From assembly GCA_900547785.1 (NCBI GenBank), contig URIB01000007.1, positions 1-54,365 of the forward strand: a stretch of 54,365 nt of DNA, written 5' to 3'. The notes under the pieces were generated by a model, which saw nothing but the letters and a program-made list of their open reading frames with translations, was not told the origin of the DNA and searched no databases. Origin of the DNA: an uncultured Dialister sp. Its GTDB lineage: Bacteria > Bacillota > Negativicutes > Veillonellales > Dialisteraceae. A program made the translations under genes and the position numbers. This document shows, in pieces, positions 35,565 through 44,569 of this stretch (the stretch's first letter is position 1; each line of letters starts with the position of its first letter).

Positions 35565-35703
35565 AATCGCCTTTCTTTCCCCCGGTTTCTTCGCAAGAAG
35601 CGGGTCGCCTCTTTGATTTTGCGACGTCCGTTTTCTGCGCTGTTCTTCCTTGTATTGTAAATGCCTTTTCTTCGGAAATACAAGTTTCCCCTGTACCGGA
35701 GAT

Positions 35704-35732
35704 TTGAAATCTTAAATTAAATATGATATAAT
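35704..35732 (+). promoter_or_regulatory. Promoter of the DUF3298-like gene
   Basis: TTGAAA, a 17-bp spacer and TATAAT (35727-35732). Confidence 0.75.
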
Positions 35733-35764
35733 AATAATATAGTTAACAAGAAAGGAGTTCTTTT

Positions 35765-36373
35765 ATGTTAAAGAAATTGATTTTAAGTTCCATACTGGCT
35801 TTGTCCGTTACAGGTGCTGCCCACGCGGCCGTTTCCGATGCCGTTCGTGACGACGGTTTCGGTCTGCATCTGACCTATCCTGCCATTCATACCCACAAGG
35901 GTTCTGCCATGAATACGCTGAACAAATTTGTCCGTTTCTATGTGGACGATGCGATCCGCGTATATGAGAGCAATATGTATGATGAAGTATACATGAATTA
36001 TGATGTGACTTATGAAGACGCACGGTATGTATCCGTTGTGATTTCCACCACATTCCAGAAGCATTCTCTCGCTCATCCGGAAAACAGAGAATATGCATTC
36101 ATTCTCGACAAGAAAACGGGAGAAAGAGCCGACCTGTCCCGCCTTTTACCGAATCACAAGGACTTGGTGAAAGCGCTGAAAGAGGAAAAGCTTGTATTAT
36201 TGAGCGGGAAAAACAAGAAAGTACTTTATGATGATTCTTTCATGCCCGAAAAGGCTTCAGAGAATTATTTCCTCACCAAAGACGGACATGTCGCCATTCT
36301 TTATGACCGGGGAGAATTGGCGCCGAGCTACATGGGCAGTACCTATGTCGTTCTTCCCACCACATTGAAATAA
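35765..36373 (+). CDS. Exported DUF3298/DUF4163-like protein
   Basis: 202 aa. Signal peptide MLKKLILSSILALSVTGAAHA. The mature part follows the RsiV/DUF3298 pattern: YPAIHTHKGSAMNTLNKFV, YDVTYEDARYVSVVI, REYAFILDKKTGERADLSRL, and ENYFLTKDGHVAILYDRGELAPSYMG. Members bind or respond to envelope ligands; here the anchor is absent, so it is periplasmic. Role unknown beyond that. Confidence 0.7.
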   Translation: MLKKLILSSILALSVTGAAHAAVSDAVRDDGFGLHLTYPAIHTHKGSAMNTLNKFVRFYVDDAIRVYESNMYDEVYMNYDVTYEDARYVSVVISTTFQKHSLAHPENREYAFILDKKTGERADLSRLLPNHKDLVKALKEEKLVLLSGKNKKVLYDDSFMPEKASENYFLTKDGHVAILYDRGELAPSYMGSTYVVLPTTLK

Positions 36374-36383
36374 GAAATATCTC

Positions 36384-36414
36384 AAAAGGACATCTTACAA
36401 AGGATGTCCTTTTT
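36384..36414. terminator. Bidirectional intrinsic terminator
   Basis: AAAAGGACATC pairs with GATGTCCTTTTT between convergent genes. Confidence 0.8.
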
Positions 36415-37150
36415 ACATGCCGTTTTTCCGTTTTTCCCGAACCGGCTCCAGTTGTTTTAAAAGATTGGGCATCGTTTTGCTTTTCCAAATCCAATGTGGT
36501 GCCGATTCTTCCGCTTTTTCTTTGGCCGATTTCAGATCATAGTAGACTTGCCATTTCGCTTCTTTCAATCCCTCTCCTGTCTGTCTCAGAAGATAGGCGG
36601 GATGAAAGGTGGGCATGACGGGTATATTTTTATAGGTAATCCATGTCCCTCTTGCACGGACAATGCCCGCATCACGCCCCAAAAAGAAACGGAGCGCCAC
36701 TTTCCCGAGGCCGACAATCACTTTCGGCTTCACCAGACGTATTTCTTCTTCCAGCCAAGCTTTGCCGCAAAATTCTCCTTCTTTGATGGTCGGCGTTCTG
36801 TTTCCTTTCGGACGGCATTTCACGATATTGGTCACGTACACATGATCTCTTGTGATTCCCACGGAAGCCAGCGCTTTATCCAGAAGTTGTCCTGACGGTC
36901 CGACAAGCGGTCCGCCGTATTCATCTTCCACACCTCCCGGTCCTTCTCCGACAATCATAAGCGGTGAATTGGCCGGTCCTGTAGAAAGCACGGGTCCTCG
37001 TCCCCCCTCTTCCCGAAGCGGACACTTGCGGCACCCATGAACGGCTTTTTCCAAAGCCTCATAGCGGGGAAAGTGATAAGGCTCTCCCAAAAATTCCGCC
37101 CGTATGCGCGCCCTGTATTCTTCGGGATCTTCATTCCCCCACAAATCCAT
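36413..37150 (-). CDS. Family 4 uracil-DNA glycosylase
   Basis: 245 aa. It removes uracil from DNA and carries a 4Fe-4S cluster; the ligands Cys40, Cys43, Cys112 and Cys128 are all present. Active-site GEGPGGVEDEYG is at 68-79, and the DNA-reading HPAYLL near 200. It lies 17 bp after dnaB and is likely co-transcribed, linking repair to replication. Confidence 0.88.
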   Translation of the reverse strand: MDLWGNEDPEEYRARIRAEFLGEPYHFPRYEALEKAVHGCRKCPLREEGGRGPVLSTGPANSPLMIVGEGPGGVEDEYGGPLVGPSGQLLDKALASVGITRDHVYVTNIVKCRPKGNRTPTIKEGEFCGKAWLEEEIRLVKPKVIVGLGKVALRFFLGRDAGIVRARGTWITYKNIPVMPTFHPAYLLRQTGEGLKEAKWQVYYDLKSAKEKAEESAPHWIWKSKTMPNLLKQLEPVREKRKNGM

Positions 37151-37167
37151 ACCTGCTTTTCCTTTCG

Positions 37168-38595
37168 TTACATCATCTCAGGATCTTCTCTGTTTGTCAG
37201 CTCATAGAACAAAGTAAACTCGCCGGCAAAACTCATTTTTACAATTCCTGTCGGACCATTTCTGTTTTTCGCAAGAATGACTTCCGTTTCTCTCTGCCGC
37301 GGATCTCCCTCCGGTATTTCTTTATCATAGTACGCCTCTCTATAAAGGAAACATACTAAATCGGCATCCTGCTCGATAGACCCGGATTCACGGAGGTCCG
37401 ACAGCATGGGCCGGTGGTTCGGTCTTGCATCGGGACCGCGGGAAAGCTGGGACAGCGCAATGACCGGCACATTCAATTCTCTTGCCAGACTTTTCAAAGA
37501 GCGGGAAATTTCGGAAATCTCCTGCTGGCGGCTTTCACTGTAGCGGGAATTCCTTCCCGTCATAAGTTGGAGATAGTCGATGATAACCACGTCAAGCCCT
37601 TTTTCCGCTTTGAGACGGCGGCATTTCGAACGAATCTGCGCCACCGTCACACCCGGTGTATCGTCAATATAGAGCGGCGCTTCCATAAATACACTGGCCG
37701 CTTTCGACAGATTCAGCCACTCTTTTTCTCCCTGGATGCGCCCCGTTTTCAAACGCTGGCTGTCAATCAGAGCGGTAGAACTCAAAAGACGCTGAATCAG
37801 TTCATCTCTTCCCATTTCCAAAGAAAAGAACGCCACCGTTTTTCTCGCATGGGACAGACTGATATTCTTCGCTATATTCAGAACAATCGCCGTTTTTCCC
37901 ATCGAAGGGCGGGCGGCCACAATGATGAGATTTCCTTTTTGCAAGCCCGTGGTAAAACTGTCAAGTCCTGCAAAACCCGTCGGCAGTCCTGTGATCGGTT
38001 CATGATTTTGTGCCTGCCTTGTAATATTTTCAAGGCTCTGGTGGACCGCTTCCCCGACGGGAATGAATCCGCCTTTTCTGTCGTCTTTGGTCACTTGTAA
38101 AATGGACTTTTCCGCATTGTCCACGATGTCTTCCACGGCATCTTCTTCCGTGTAGGCCGCATCTGCAATCGTTCCCGCCGCATCAATCAGCTGGCGCAAT
38201 TTCGACTTGCCCGCCACAATGTCCGCATGCCGTTCAATCCCCTTCGTGGTGATCACATGCTCCGGCAACTCGTTGACATACAGGATCCCCCCCACATCTT
38301 CCAACCGACCCATGCGGCGCAGTTCTTCCGTCACCGTAAGAATATCCGCGCTTTCTCCGCGGCGGACAAGATTCAGGATCGCCTGATAAATAATCGCATC
38401 CTGCTCTCTGTAAAAATCTTCGGGATTCAGCATATCTTCCACGGCAATAACCGCTTCTTTATCCAAAAGCATCGCTCCCAGAACCGCCATTTCCGCCTCT
38501 ATATTTTGCGGAGGCATACGTCCTATGACAAGTGCCTCCGTACTGTGCTTTTCTTTCCGTCCCCGCCGTTCACTTTTTTCCATATCTGCCATCAT
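37168..38595 (-). CDS. dnaB: Replicative DNA helicase
   Basis: 475 aa. N-terminal collar domain (PQNIEAEMAVLGAMLLD). RecA-like motor: Walker A ARPSMGKTA, H1a region FFSLEMGRDELIQRLLS, Walker B VVIIDYLQLM, and ALSQLSRG plus DLRESGSIEQDADLV. It is the hexameric helicase that unwinds the fork. The start follows ATGAGGAA. No adjacent rplI was seen. Confidence 0.92.
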   Translation of the reverse strand: MMADMEKSERRGRKEKHSTEALVIGRMPPQNIEAEMAVLGAMLLDKEAVIAVEDMLNPEDFYREQDAIIYQAILNLVRRGESADILTVTEELRRMGRLEDVGGILYVNELPEHVITTKGIERHADIVAGKSKLRQLIDAAGTIADAAYTEEDAVEDIVDNAEKSILQVTKDDRKGGFIPVGEAVHQSLENITRQAQNHEPITGLPTGFAGLDSFTTGLQKGNLIIVAARPSMGKTAIVLNIAKNISLSHARKTVAFFSLEMGRDELIQRLLSSTALIDSQRLKTGRIQGEKEWLNLSKAASVFMEAPLYIDDTPGVTVAQIRSKCRRLKAEKGLDVVIIDYLQLMTGRNSRYSESRQQEISEISRSLKSLARELNVPVIALSQLSRGPDARPNHRPMLSDLRESGSIEQDADLVCFLYREAYYDKEIPEGDPRQRETEVILAKNRNGPTGIVKMSFAGEFTLFYELTNREDPEMM

Positions 38596-38730
38596 TTCCT
38601 CATTTCCGTTCTTTCATTGCTTTTTTATATTTTACAACATCCCTCATGTAAAAGATATTTTAGATTTCATCTTTTATTTTCCGGTTGGAAAGAAATGCAA
38701 ATTTCTTCTTCCTTTTCGTTTTCTCTCATG

Positions 38731-38758
38731 AAAAAACGCCGGCGTTTTCGCCGGCGGC
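38731..38758 (-). terminator. Terminator of the Fur-family gene
   Basis: CGCCGGCG-AAAA-CGCCGGCG followed by TTTTTT on the minus strand. Confidence 0.85.
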
Positions 38759-38765
38759 TGTTTTC

Positions 38766-39215
38766 TTACATCGTTTTCTCTTTAAATTCTTTATCTTTTC
38801 CCCGGGCCTTGCACTCCTTGCAGAATCCGTAAATTTCTATGCGGTATCCCGTCGCCTCAAAGCCATGCTCCACGTCAAGGTGTTTTTCACAGCCCGGCTC
38901 CAAAGATACTTTGACGGAAAATATTTTATGGCATGCCAGACAAACCGCATGCTCTACATGATCTTCCCTCGCATATTCGTAGCGTGTAAGACCGTCAGAT
39001 AAGGTGGTCGACCGGAAAAGGAGTCCTTTTTCCGCCAGAGCCTCGCAATTTCTGTAAACTGTGGAAAGACTCAGTTTGGTGTCTTTTTTACGAACCGCCT
39101 CATAGACGTCCCCTGCCGTCACGGGCAAGCTGTCTTCCAATACTTTTAAAATCATAAGCCGCGCCGGTGTCCGTTTCATATGCTTGGACAGGAGAAGCTC
39201 TTCAAATTTATCCAT
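38766..39215 (-). CDS. Fur-family metalloregulator
   Basis: 149 aa. Winged helix with TAGDVYEAVRKKDTKLSLSTVYRN (recognition region), then HVEHAVCLAC (Cys92, Cys95) and FCKEC (Cys132, Cys135) of the structural zinc site. It could be Fur, PerR or Zur; no decisive sensor residue can be named. It is one candidate for the protein that binds the Fur-like boxes at 14816 and 40121. Confidence 0.85.
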   Translation of the reverse strand: MDKFEELLLSKHMKRTPARLMILKVLEDSLPVTAGDVYEAVRKKDTKLSLSTVYRNCEALAEKGLLFRSTTLSDGLTRYEYAREDHVEHAVCLACHKIFSVKVSLEPGCEKHLDVEHGFEATGYRIEIYGFCKECKARGKDKEFKEKTM

Positions 39216-39293
39216 TTCATGCCTCTGTCAGATATTTTAAAAATCTTTATATATCTTATCTGATATGCCCTCTTTTAGCAACTTTTATAAGCT

Positions 39294-40106
39294 TTACGGG
39301 AACGGCGGGACCTGTTTCTTATATGCATATTTCCCAAGCCTGTTGTTCGTCAGGTAGAAGAAAGGCGTCAATAATTTTTTCCACCCCGGCAGGAGATGTT
39401 TCATTTCCCTTGTGAAATTAATGCATTCCAGATATTGCCAGCGGGGATCGAGACGGACAATTTCACGGCCGTCGGTGACACCCCACTTGAATTCCGCCTG
39501 CGTATATTTCACGGCATCATGCTTTTTAGTGAATCCAACCAATCCTTTGTAAAGCAGGTCGAAATGGGCTTCAAATTCGTCCAAGCCGTCGGCCATAAGG
39601 CCCAACAATTTCTTCACTTCCTCTTCCTCCAGGTACATAATCACCCCTTCGGAAATGACAAGGAGCTTTTTCCCTTCCCGGTCAATCTCTTTCGGCCACG
39701 ATGCATCAAGCATGGATTTCGAAACAGAGGTCACTCTCGGATGCTCGCCGATGAGCTGCTTGCGAAGTGTTATGACCTCGGGAAAATCTATATCGTACCA
39801 GCGGATTTTTCCGTTATCCACTCTGTAAAAACGGGTATCCAGTCCGCTTCCGAGGGAAACAATGACACCGTCCGGATTCTTTTTGATAAACTTCCGGATT
39901 TCTTCGTCCATCAGTTTTGCCCGCGCCAAAATGCCGTAATAAGACATCCATGCCGCGTTGAATTGGGACAAGTCATTATCGATACGCGACAAAATTTCCG
40001 CCGCTTTTCTGTCATTGAGAACGGGGTTGTCACTTTCCGCATCTTTGGCACGGACATACAAAGTGATAAGCAGTGTTTCCTCCACACCGGTCAATTTTAA
40101 TTTCAT
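39294..40106 (-). CDS. LCMT-family SAM-dependent methyltransferase, Fur-boxed
   Basis: 270 aa from the ATG at 40106 (site GGAGGCATT); a longer frame to 40136 would start inside the promoter. Family features: VSLGSGLDTRFYR near 80, RWYDIDFPEVITLRKQL near 100 and LLVISEGVIMYLEEEEV near 150. Such enzymes methylate carboxyl or hydroxyl groups of small molecules or proteins; the substrate is unknown. Its promoter carries a Fur-like box and a G8 run, so it may be iron-regulated and phase-variable. Confidence 0.8.
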   Translation of the reverse strand: MKLKLTGVEETLLITLYVRAKDAESDNPVLNDRKAAEILSRIDNDLSQFNAAWMSYYGILARAKLMDEEIRKFIKKNPDGVIVSLGSGLDTRFYRVDNGKIRWYDIDFPEVITLRKQLIGEHPRVTSVSKSMLDASWPKEIDREGKKLLVISEGVIMYLEEEEVKKLLGLMADGLDEFEAHFDLLYKGLVGFTKKHDAVKYTQAEFKWGVTDGREIVRLDPRWQYLECINFTREMKHLLPGWKKLLTPFFYLTNNRLGKYAYKKQVPPFP

Positions 40107-40120
40107 AATGCCTCCTGTAT

Positions 40121-40135
40121 TGAAAATTGTTATCA
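40121..40135 (-). promoter_or_regulatory. Fur-like box in the methyltransferase promoter
   Basis: TGATAACAATTTTCA on the minus strand matches 12 of 14 defined positions of the 7-1-7 Fur model. It lies just downstream of the -10, in front of the ribosome site. Confidence 0.65.
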
Positions 40136-40144
40136 ATTATTTTT

Positions 40145-40173
40145 ATTATACCCCCCCCGTGAAACAGATACAA
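40145..40173 (-). promoter_or_regulatory. Methyltransferase promoter with a G8 spacer tract
   Basis: TTGTAT (40168-40173), a 17-bp spacer ending in eight G (40151-40158), and TATAAT (40145-40150) on the minus strand. A change in G number would change the spacer length. Confidence 0.75.
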
Positions 40174-40183
40174 TAGCAAAAAT

Positions 40184-40227
40184 AAAAAAACACCTTCACA
40201 AGATTTTCTCCTGCGGAGGTGTTTTTG
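40184..40227. terminator. Terminator of purA
   Basis: AAAAACACCTTC pairs with GGAGGTGTTTTT after the purA stop. Confidence 0.75.
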
Positions 40228-40235
40228 ATTAAAAA

Positions 40236-41519
40236 TCAGAATACGTCTTTGATGACAATGGTTTCTTCCCGGTTCGGACCGACGGAAACGATACCGATCG
40301 GTACGCCGATGAGTTTGGAAATATCTTCCAGATAAGCTTTGCAGAGGGGCGGCAGTTTTTCATAATCCCTGATACCGCTGATTTTTTCTTTCCACCCTTT
40401 ATAAGTTTTGTAAACGGGTTTGATTTTTTCCAGGAATTTCAAATCCGCCGGATATTCTTCCACTTCTTTTCCTTCATATTCATAACTTACGCAGACCTTG
40501 ATTTCATCGAGTTCGTCTAAAATATCAAGGCGGGTAATGGCCAGATAGTCGAAAGAATTCAAAGCAGCGGCATAGCGGACTGCCCGTACATCAAGCCAGC
40601 CCACACGACGGGGACGGCCTGTGACCGTACCGAATTCATGAGCCAGTTCACGGATTTTATCGCCCGTTTCATTCAGCTGCTCTGTCGGGAAAGGACCTTC
40701 GCCGACACGGGTGCTGTACGCTTTGACAACGCCGAAAATATTTTTCATCATATGCGGTCCGATACCGGCACCGATGCACGCACCTCCTGCGGTCGGATGG
40801 GAAGATGTAACGTAAGGATATGTGCCGTTGTCACAATCGAGCATGGACGCCTGGGCGCCTTCAAAAAGAACATTTTTCCCTTCTTTGATGAGTTTCTGCA
40901 CCATGTAATTCGTATCTTTTACAAAGGGGCGGAGCTTTTCGGCATAGCCGAGATAGTCGTGAAGCATCTTTTCATAATCAAAGCCTTCCAGACCGTATAA
41001 TTTTTCGAGAACCATGTTTTTCTGTTCTACATTGTATTTCAATTTTTCCGCAAATACGTCTTTGTCCATGAGGTCGCAGATACGGATACCGATACGGTTA
41101 ATCTTATCTGCATAGCAAGGGCCGATTCCGTTTTTCGTTGTCCCGATTTTACGGCTGCCCTTTCTCATTTCTTCCGCTTCATCAATGCGGATATGGTAGG
41201 GAAATACAATTTGTGCTCTCGTGGAAATCTGAAGATGTTTCGTATCAATCCCCTGATCTTCCAGGTTTTTCATTTCTTCCAAAAAGCTTTTCGGATCAAT
41301 GACGACACCGGTTCCTACGATACAAATCGTGCCGGGATACATGATTCCGCTCGGCATCAGACGGAGAGGATATGCCTTGCCGTCGACAACGACGGTATGC
41401 CCTGCATTATTTCCTCCCTGGGAGCGGACAACCACATCCGCTTTTGCCGCTAAATAATCTACAATCTTGCCTTTTCCTTCATCGCCCCACTGGGCCCCGA
41501 TGACCATTGCTGTTGCCAT
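40236..41519 (-). CDS. purA: Adenylosuccinate synthetase
   Basis: 427 aa. GTP-dependent joining of IMP and aspartate, the first step from IMP to AMP. The P-loop GAQWGDEGKGK is at 8-18; GNNAGHTVVV and the RPRRVGWLDVRAVRYA region are typical. Full length. It lies 66 bp after purB, so the operon encodes both AMP-branch steps. Confidence 0.95.
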   Translation of the reverse strand: MATAMVIGAQWGDEGKGKIVDYLAAKADVVVRSQGGNNAGHTVVVDGKAYPLRLMPSGIMYPGTICIVGTGVVIDPKSFLEEMKNLEDQGIDTKHLQISTRAQIVFPYHIRIDEAEEMRKGSRKIGTTKNGIGPCYADKINRIGIRICDLMDKDVFAEKLKYNVEQKNMVLEKLYGLEGFDYEKMLHDYLGYAEKLRPFVKDTNYMVQKLIKEGKNVLFEGAQASMLDCDNGTYPYVTSSHPTAGGACIGAGIGPHMMKNIFGVVKAYSTRVGEGPFPTEQLNETGDKIRELAHEFGTVTGRPRRVGWLDVRAVRYAAALNSFDYLAITRLDILDELDEIKVCVSYEYEGKEVEEYPADLKFLEKIKPVYKTYKGWKEKISGIRDYEKLPPLCKAYLEDISKLIGVPIGIVSVGPNREETIVIKDVF

Positions 41520-41585
41520 TGATTTCTTCCTTTCTCCACATGCGGAAACTCCGCTATGATTTCCTGTAATTTATGAGCCGGATTT

Positions 41586-42878
41586 TTATAATCCGAACCG
41601 GGCAAATATTTTATCCACATGCACAAGCATGGGCTTGTAATCAAAGCAAGCTTTAATTTCCTCTTCGTTCAGATATTTTCTTACATCTTCATCTTTGCAA
41701 AGATTTTCATAGAAATCCTCGCCGTCAAGCCAGCGTTTCATCGCATTCCGCTGTACCCAACGGTATGCCGTGTCACGGTATGCGCCTTTGGAAACGAGAG
41801 CCAAAAGCACACGGGGGCTGTAAATGAGGCCGCCTGTCATATTCAAATCTTCCAACATTTTTTCGGGATAGACGAGAAGTTTATCAACCAGTTCCGTTGT
41901 CTGCGCCAGGATATAATCAAGCGCTGTCGTCGCATCGGGAATGATAACTCTTTCTACGGAAGAATGGGAAATATCCCGTTCATGCCAAAGAGGGATATTT
42001 TCAAACGCCGGAAGAGAGTAGCCCTGAATCAGGCGGGCCATGCCGCAAATCCGTTCCGATTTGACGGGATTTCTTTTATGGGGCATCGCTGATGAGCCTT
42101 TTTGTTTCGGGCTGAAATATTCTTCCGCTTCTCTCACCTCGGTCCGCTGGAGATGACGCACTTCAAGGGCAATCTGTGCCAGTGTACCTGCTATCACGCC
42201 CAATGTGGTGATGTACTCCGCATGATGATCGCGCTGTACGACCTGGGTCGCTACAACTTCGGGGGTAAGGCCCATTTTTTTGCAGACATATTCTTCCACA
42301 AAAGGATCAATGTCCGCATAAGTTCCTACGGCGCCCGATAATTTTCCTACCGCCATTTCTTCGGCAGCCCGTTTCATCCGTTCTATATTTCTCAAAGTGG
42401 CACTGTACCAAAGGAGAAGTTTCAGTCCGAAAGTGGTCGGTTCCGCATGCACCCCGTGGGTACGGCCGATGGTGGGGGTGTATTTAAATTCGACGGCTCT
42501 TCTTTTCAGCACCTCTGCCAGTTTTTCCAAACCTTTCAGAAGAAGATCCGATGCCTGTTTAATCTGTACATTGAGAGCCGTATCTTTTACGTCCGTCGAG
42601 GTCATACCCATATGGATATATTTCGCCTCGTCGCCCACATATTCGCCTACGGCAGACAGAAACGCTATGATGTCATGGTTGATTTCCCTGTCAATTTCAT
42701 GAATGCGTTCCACATCGAAGTCGGCTTTTTTCTTGATAACTTCCACCGCTTCCTTGGGAATCCGTCCCAATTCGGCATTGGCCTCACAAGCGGCAATTTC
42801 CACGTCCAGCATGGTCTGCCATTCATTTCTTTCTTCCCAAATTTTCCCCATTTCACTTCTGGTGTATCTCGGAATCAT
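41586..42878 (-). CDS. purB: Adenylosuccinate lyase
   Basis: 430 aa from the ATG at 42878 (after AAAGGAGAAATCA). It cleaves SAICAR and adenylosuccinate. Signature GSSAMPHKRNP near residue 260, THGVHAEPTTFG near 140 and HIHMGMTSTDVKDTALN near 85. It overlaps the end of the FAD protein gene by 26 bp. Confidence 0.95.
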   Translation of the reverse strand: MIPRYTRSEMGKIWEERNEWQTMLDVEIAACEANAELGRIPKEAVEVIKKKADFDVERIHEIDREINHDIIAFLSAVGEYVGDEAKYIHMGMTSTDVKDTALNVQIKQASDLLLKGLEKLAEVLKRRAVEFKYTPTIGRTHGVHAEPTTFGLKLLLWYSATLRNIERMKRAAEEMAVGKLSGAVGTYADIDPFVEEYVCKKMGLTPEVVATQVVQRDHHAEYITTLGVIAGTLAQIALEVRHLQRTEVREAEEYFSPKQKGSSAMPHKRNPVKSERICGMARLIQGYSLPAFENIPLWHERDISHSSVERVIIPDATTALDYILAQTTELVDKLLVYPEKMLEDLNMTGGLIYSPRVLLALVSKGAYRDTAYRWVQRNAMKRWLDGEDFYENLCKDEDVRKYLNEEEIKACFDYKPMLVHVDKIFARFGL

Positions 42879-44277
42879 TGATTTCTCCTTTCGGTTTTCC
42901 TTCTCTGGCACAGATTTCCCGTCCTACCACCACACCGGCGGCAGAGGCCTGGGCCAGTCCCCTTGTAATTCCCGCTCCGTCACCGATGGCAAAGAAATTT
43001 TTAAATTTCGTTTCCAGCTGTGGCGACAGTTCTATCCGGGAAGAGTAAAATTTCACTTCCACTCCGTAAAGAAGTGTATGTCTTGAATTGGCACCGGGTG
43101 CTACCTGGTCCAGTGCTTCGAACATCTCCATAATATCCTTTAAAAAACGGTATGGCAAGACCAGAGATAAATCTCCCGGTGTCGCCGACGGCATGGTGGG
43201 ACGGACAAGACCGCGGCGTATCCTCTCTTCCGTGGAACGACGGCCGTCCCTGAGATCGCCGAGACGTTGGACAATCGGTCCCCCGCCGAGCATATTGGCA
43301 AGAGATGCGATGTATTTGCCGTATGCAATCGGTTCATTAAAAGGTCTTGTAAACTGCTTAGATACAAGAATGGCAAAGTTTGTATTGCCGCTCTTTTTAT
43401 GGGCAAAAGAATGGCCGTTTACCGTCTGGAGTCCCGCATTATTTTCCGTCACCACAAATCCGTAAGGATTCATGCAGAACGTCCGCACCCGGTCATCAAA
43501 AGATTTGGAGAAATAAACGAGTTTCGACTCGTAGCAGATTTTTGTAATCGGTTCATACACCTCTGCCGGCGATTCGACACGGACGCCTATATCCACCGCA
43601 TTGGATTCCGTATGAAGTCCCAGTTTTTTCGCTTCTCCCAAAAACCATTCCGCACCTTCACGGCCCGGAGCGGCTACGATATACTTGGCACGGTATTCCT
43701 TTCCGCCTGCTTCCACGCCGAGAACTGCGCCGTCTTTATCCGCAATAATTCTGTCCACTGCCGTTTTTGTCATGACTTTCACGTTTGCAGGCAGGGAATC
43801 TCTCATATTAGCAAGAATTTCACCGTTCACATCGGTCCCGAGATGACGGATACGGGCAGGAACGAGCATGAGATCTGCCGCAGAAGAACGGCGTTTCAGT
43901 TCGTGGATTTCATCGGCAAATTCATCGCCGTAAACTTTCCGTCCCGCTCCGCCGTAGCGGCAATAGACGGAATCTACATAGGAAATCAGATGAGCCAATT
44001 CCCCTTTATTCATATAATCGTCCAGATTTCCGCCGTAGTCGGTGGTCAGCGTGAGTTTTCCGTCAGAAAATGCACCGGCGCCGCCCCAGCCGCAAACGAT
44101 ATTTTGCCGTCTTTCTTTCGGCGGTGCGGTTCTGTTTTCATTCAACGCCACTCTTTCGCGGATATCCAATCCTTTTTCGATAATTAAAACCGATGCACCC
44201 GTATCTGCAAGTTCCAGCGCCGTAAAAATACCGGCCGGTCCCGCACCGATTACAATCATATCATATGATTCAGCCAT
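42853..44277 (-). CDS. FAD-dependent oxidoreductase upstream of purB
   Basis: 474 aa. N-terminal FAD fold MIVIGAGPAGIFTALELADTG at 8-28, then IIEKGLDIRER and GWGGAGAFSDGKLTLT. The C-terminus closes with FFAIGDGAGITRGLAQASAAG. It belongs to a conserved family of uncharacterised dehydrogenases. It is the first gene of the purB-purA operon and overlaps purB, but no purine reaction is implied. It is preceded by a promoter and a leader terminator. Confidence 0.8.
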   Translation of the reverse strand: MAESYDMIVIGAGPAGIFTALELADTGASVLIIEKGLDIRERVALNENRTAPPKERRQNIVCGWGGAGAFSDGKLTLTTDYGGNLDDYMNKGELAHLISYVDSVYCRYGGAGRKVYGDEFADEIHELKRRSSAADLMLVPARIRHLGTDVNGEILANMRDSLPANVKVMTKTAVDRIIADKDGAVLGVEAGGKEYRAKYIVAAPGREGAEWFLGEAKKLGLHTESNAVDIGVRVESPAEVYEPITKICYESKLVYFSKSFDDRVRTFCMNPYGFVVTENNAGLQTVNGHSFAHKKSGNTNFAILVSKQFTRPFNEPIAYGKYIASLANMLGGGPIVQRLGDLRDGRRSTEERIRRGLVRPTMPSATPGDLSLVLPYRFLKDIMEMFEALDQVAPGANSRHTLLYGVEVKFYSSRIELSPQLETKFKNFFAIGDGAGITRGLAQASAAGVVVGREICAREGKPKGEINDSEIHQK

Positions 44278-44360
44278 GTCATCACCCTTTACACAGTAAA
44301 GTCACCGTTTCCCTAAATCCCGGTACATACGGAAAGCGGACGACTTCCTAAAAATGACAC

Positions 44361-44383
44361 AAAAAAAGCCCCAAACGGGGGGC
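44361..44383 (-). terminator. Leader terminator of the FAD protein-purB-purA operon
   Basis: GCCCCCC-GTTT-GGGGC followed by seven T on the minus strand, between the promoter and the first gene. It is preceded by a small hairpin, GATAT-GTACT-ATATC. Confidence 0.75.
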
Positions 44384-44410
44384 GAAGATATAGTACATAT
44401 CCCTTATTTG

Positions 44411-44439
44411 ATTTTACAGTACCCATGAAATGATGTCAA
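44411..44439 (-). promoter_or_regulatory. Promoter of the FAD protein-purB-purA operon
   Basis: TTGACA (44434-44439), a 17-bp spacer, TAAAAT (44411-44416). Predicted leader of about 125 nt. Confidence 0.8.
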
Positions 44440-44569
44440 ATAAAAATAACGTTTCCCACTCCCCGGACAAACACAAAAATTTCCGTTTTTTTCTGAATGT
44501 CCGCCTCTCTTTTTAATTTGCTATAATAAAATAAAAGTATTCCCTATTTTTATGACAGGAGATGTTTCT

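Noticed and set aside
37002..37007. C6 tract in the uracil-DNA glycosylase gene
   Set aside because: In frame, short and in a conserved coding segment.
43267..44187. Long plus-strand frame of 306 aa
   Set aside because: It is antisense to the well-supported FAD oxidoreductase gene and shows no recognisable protein.
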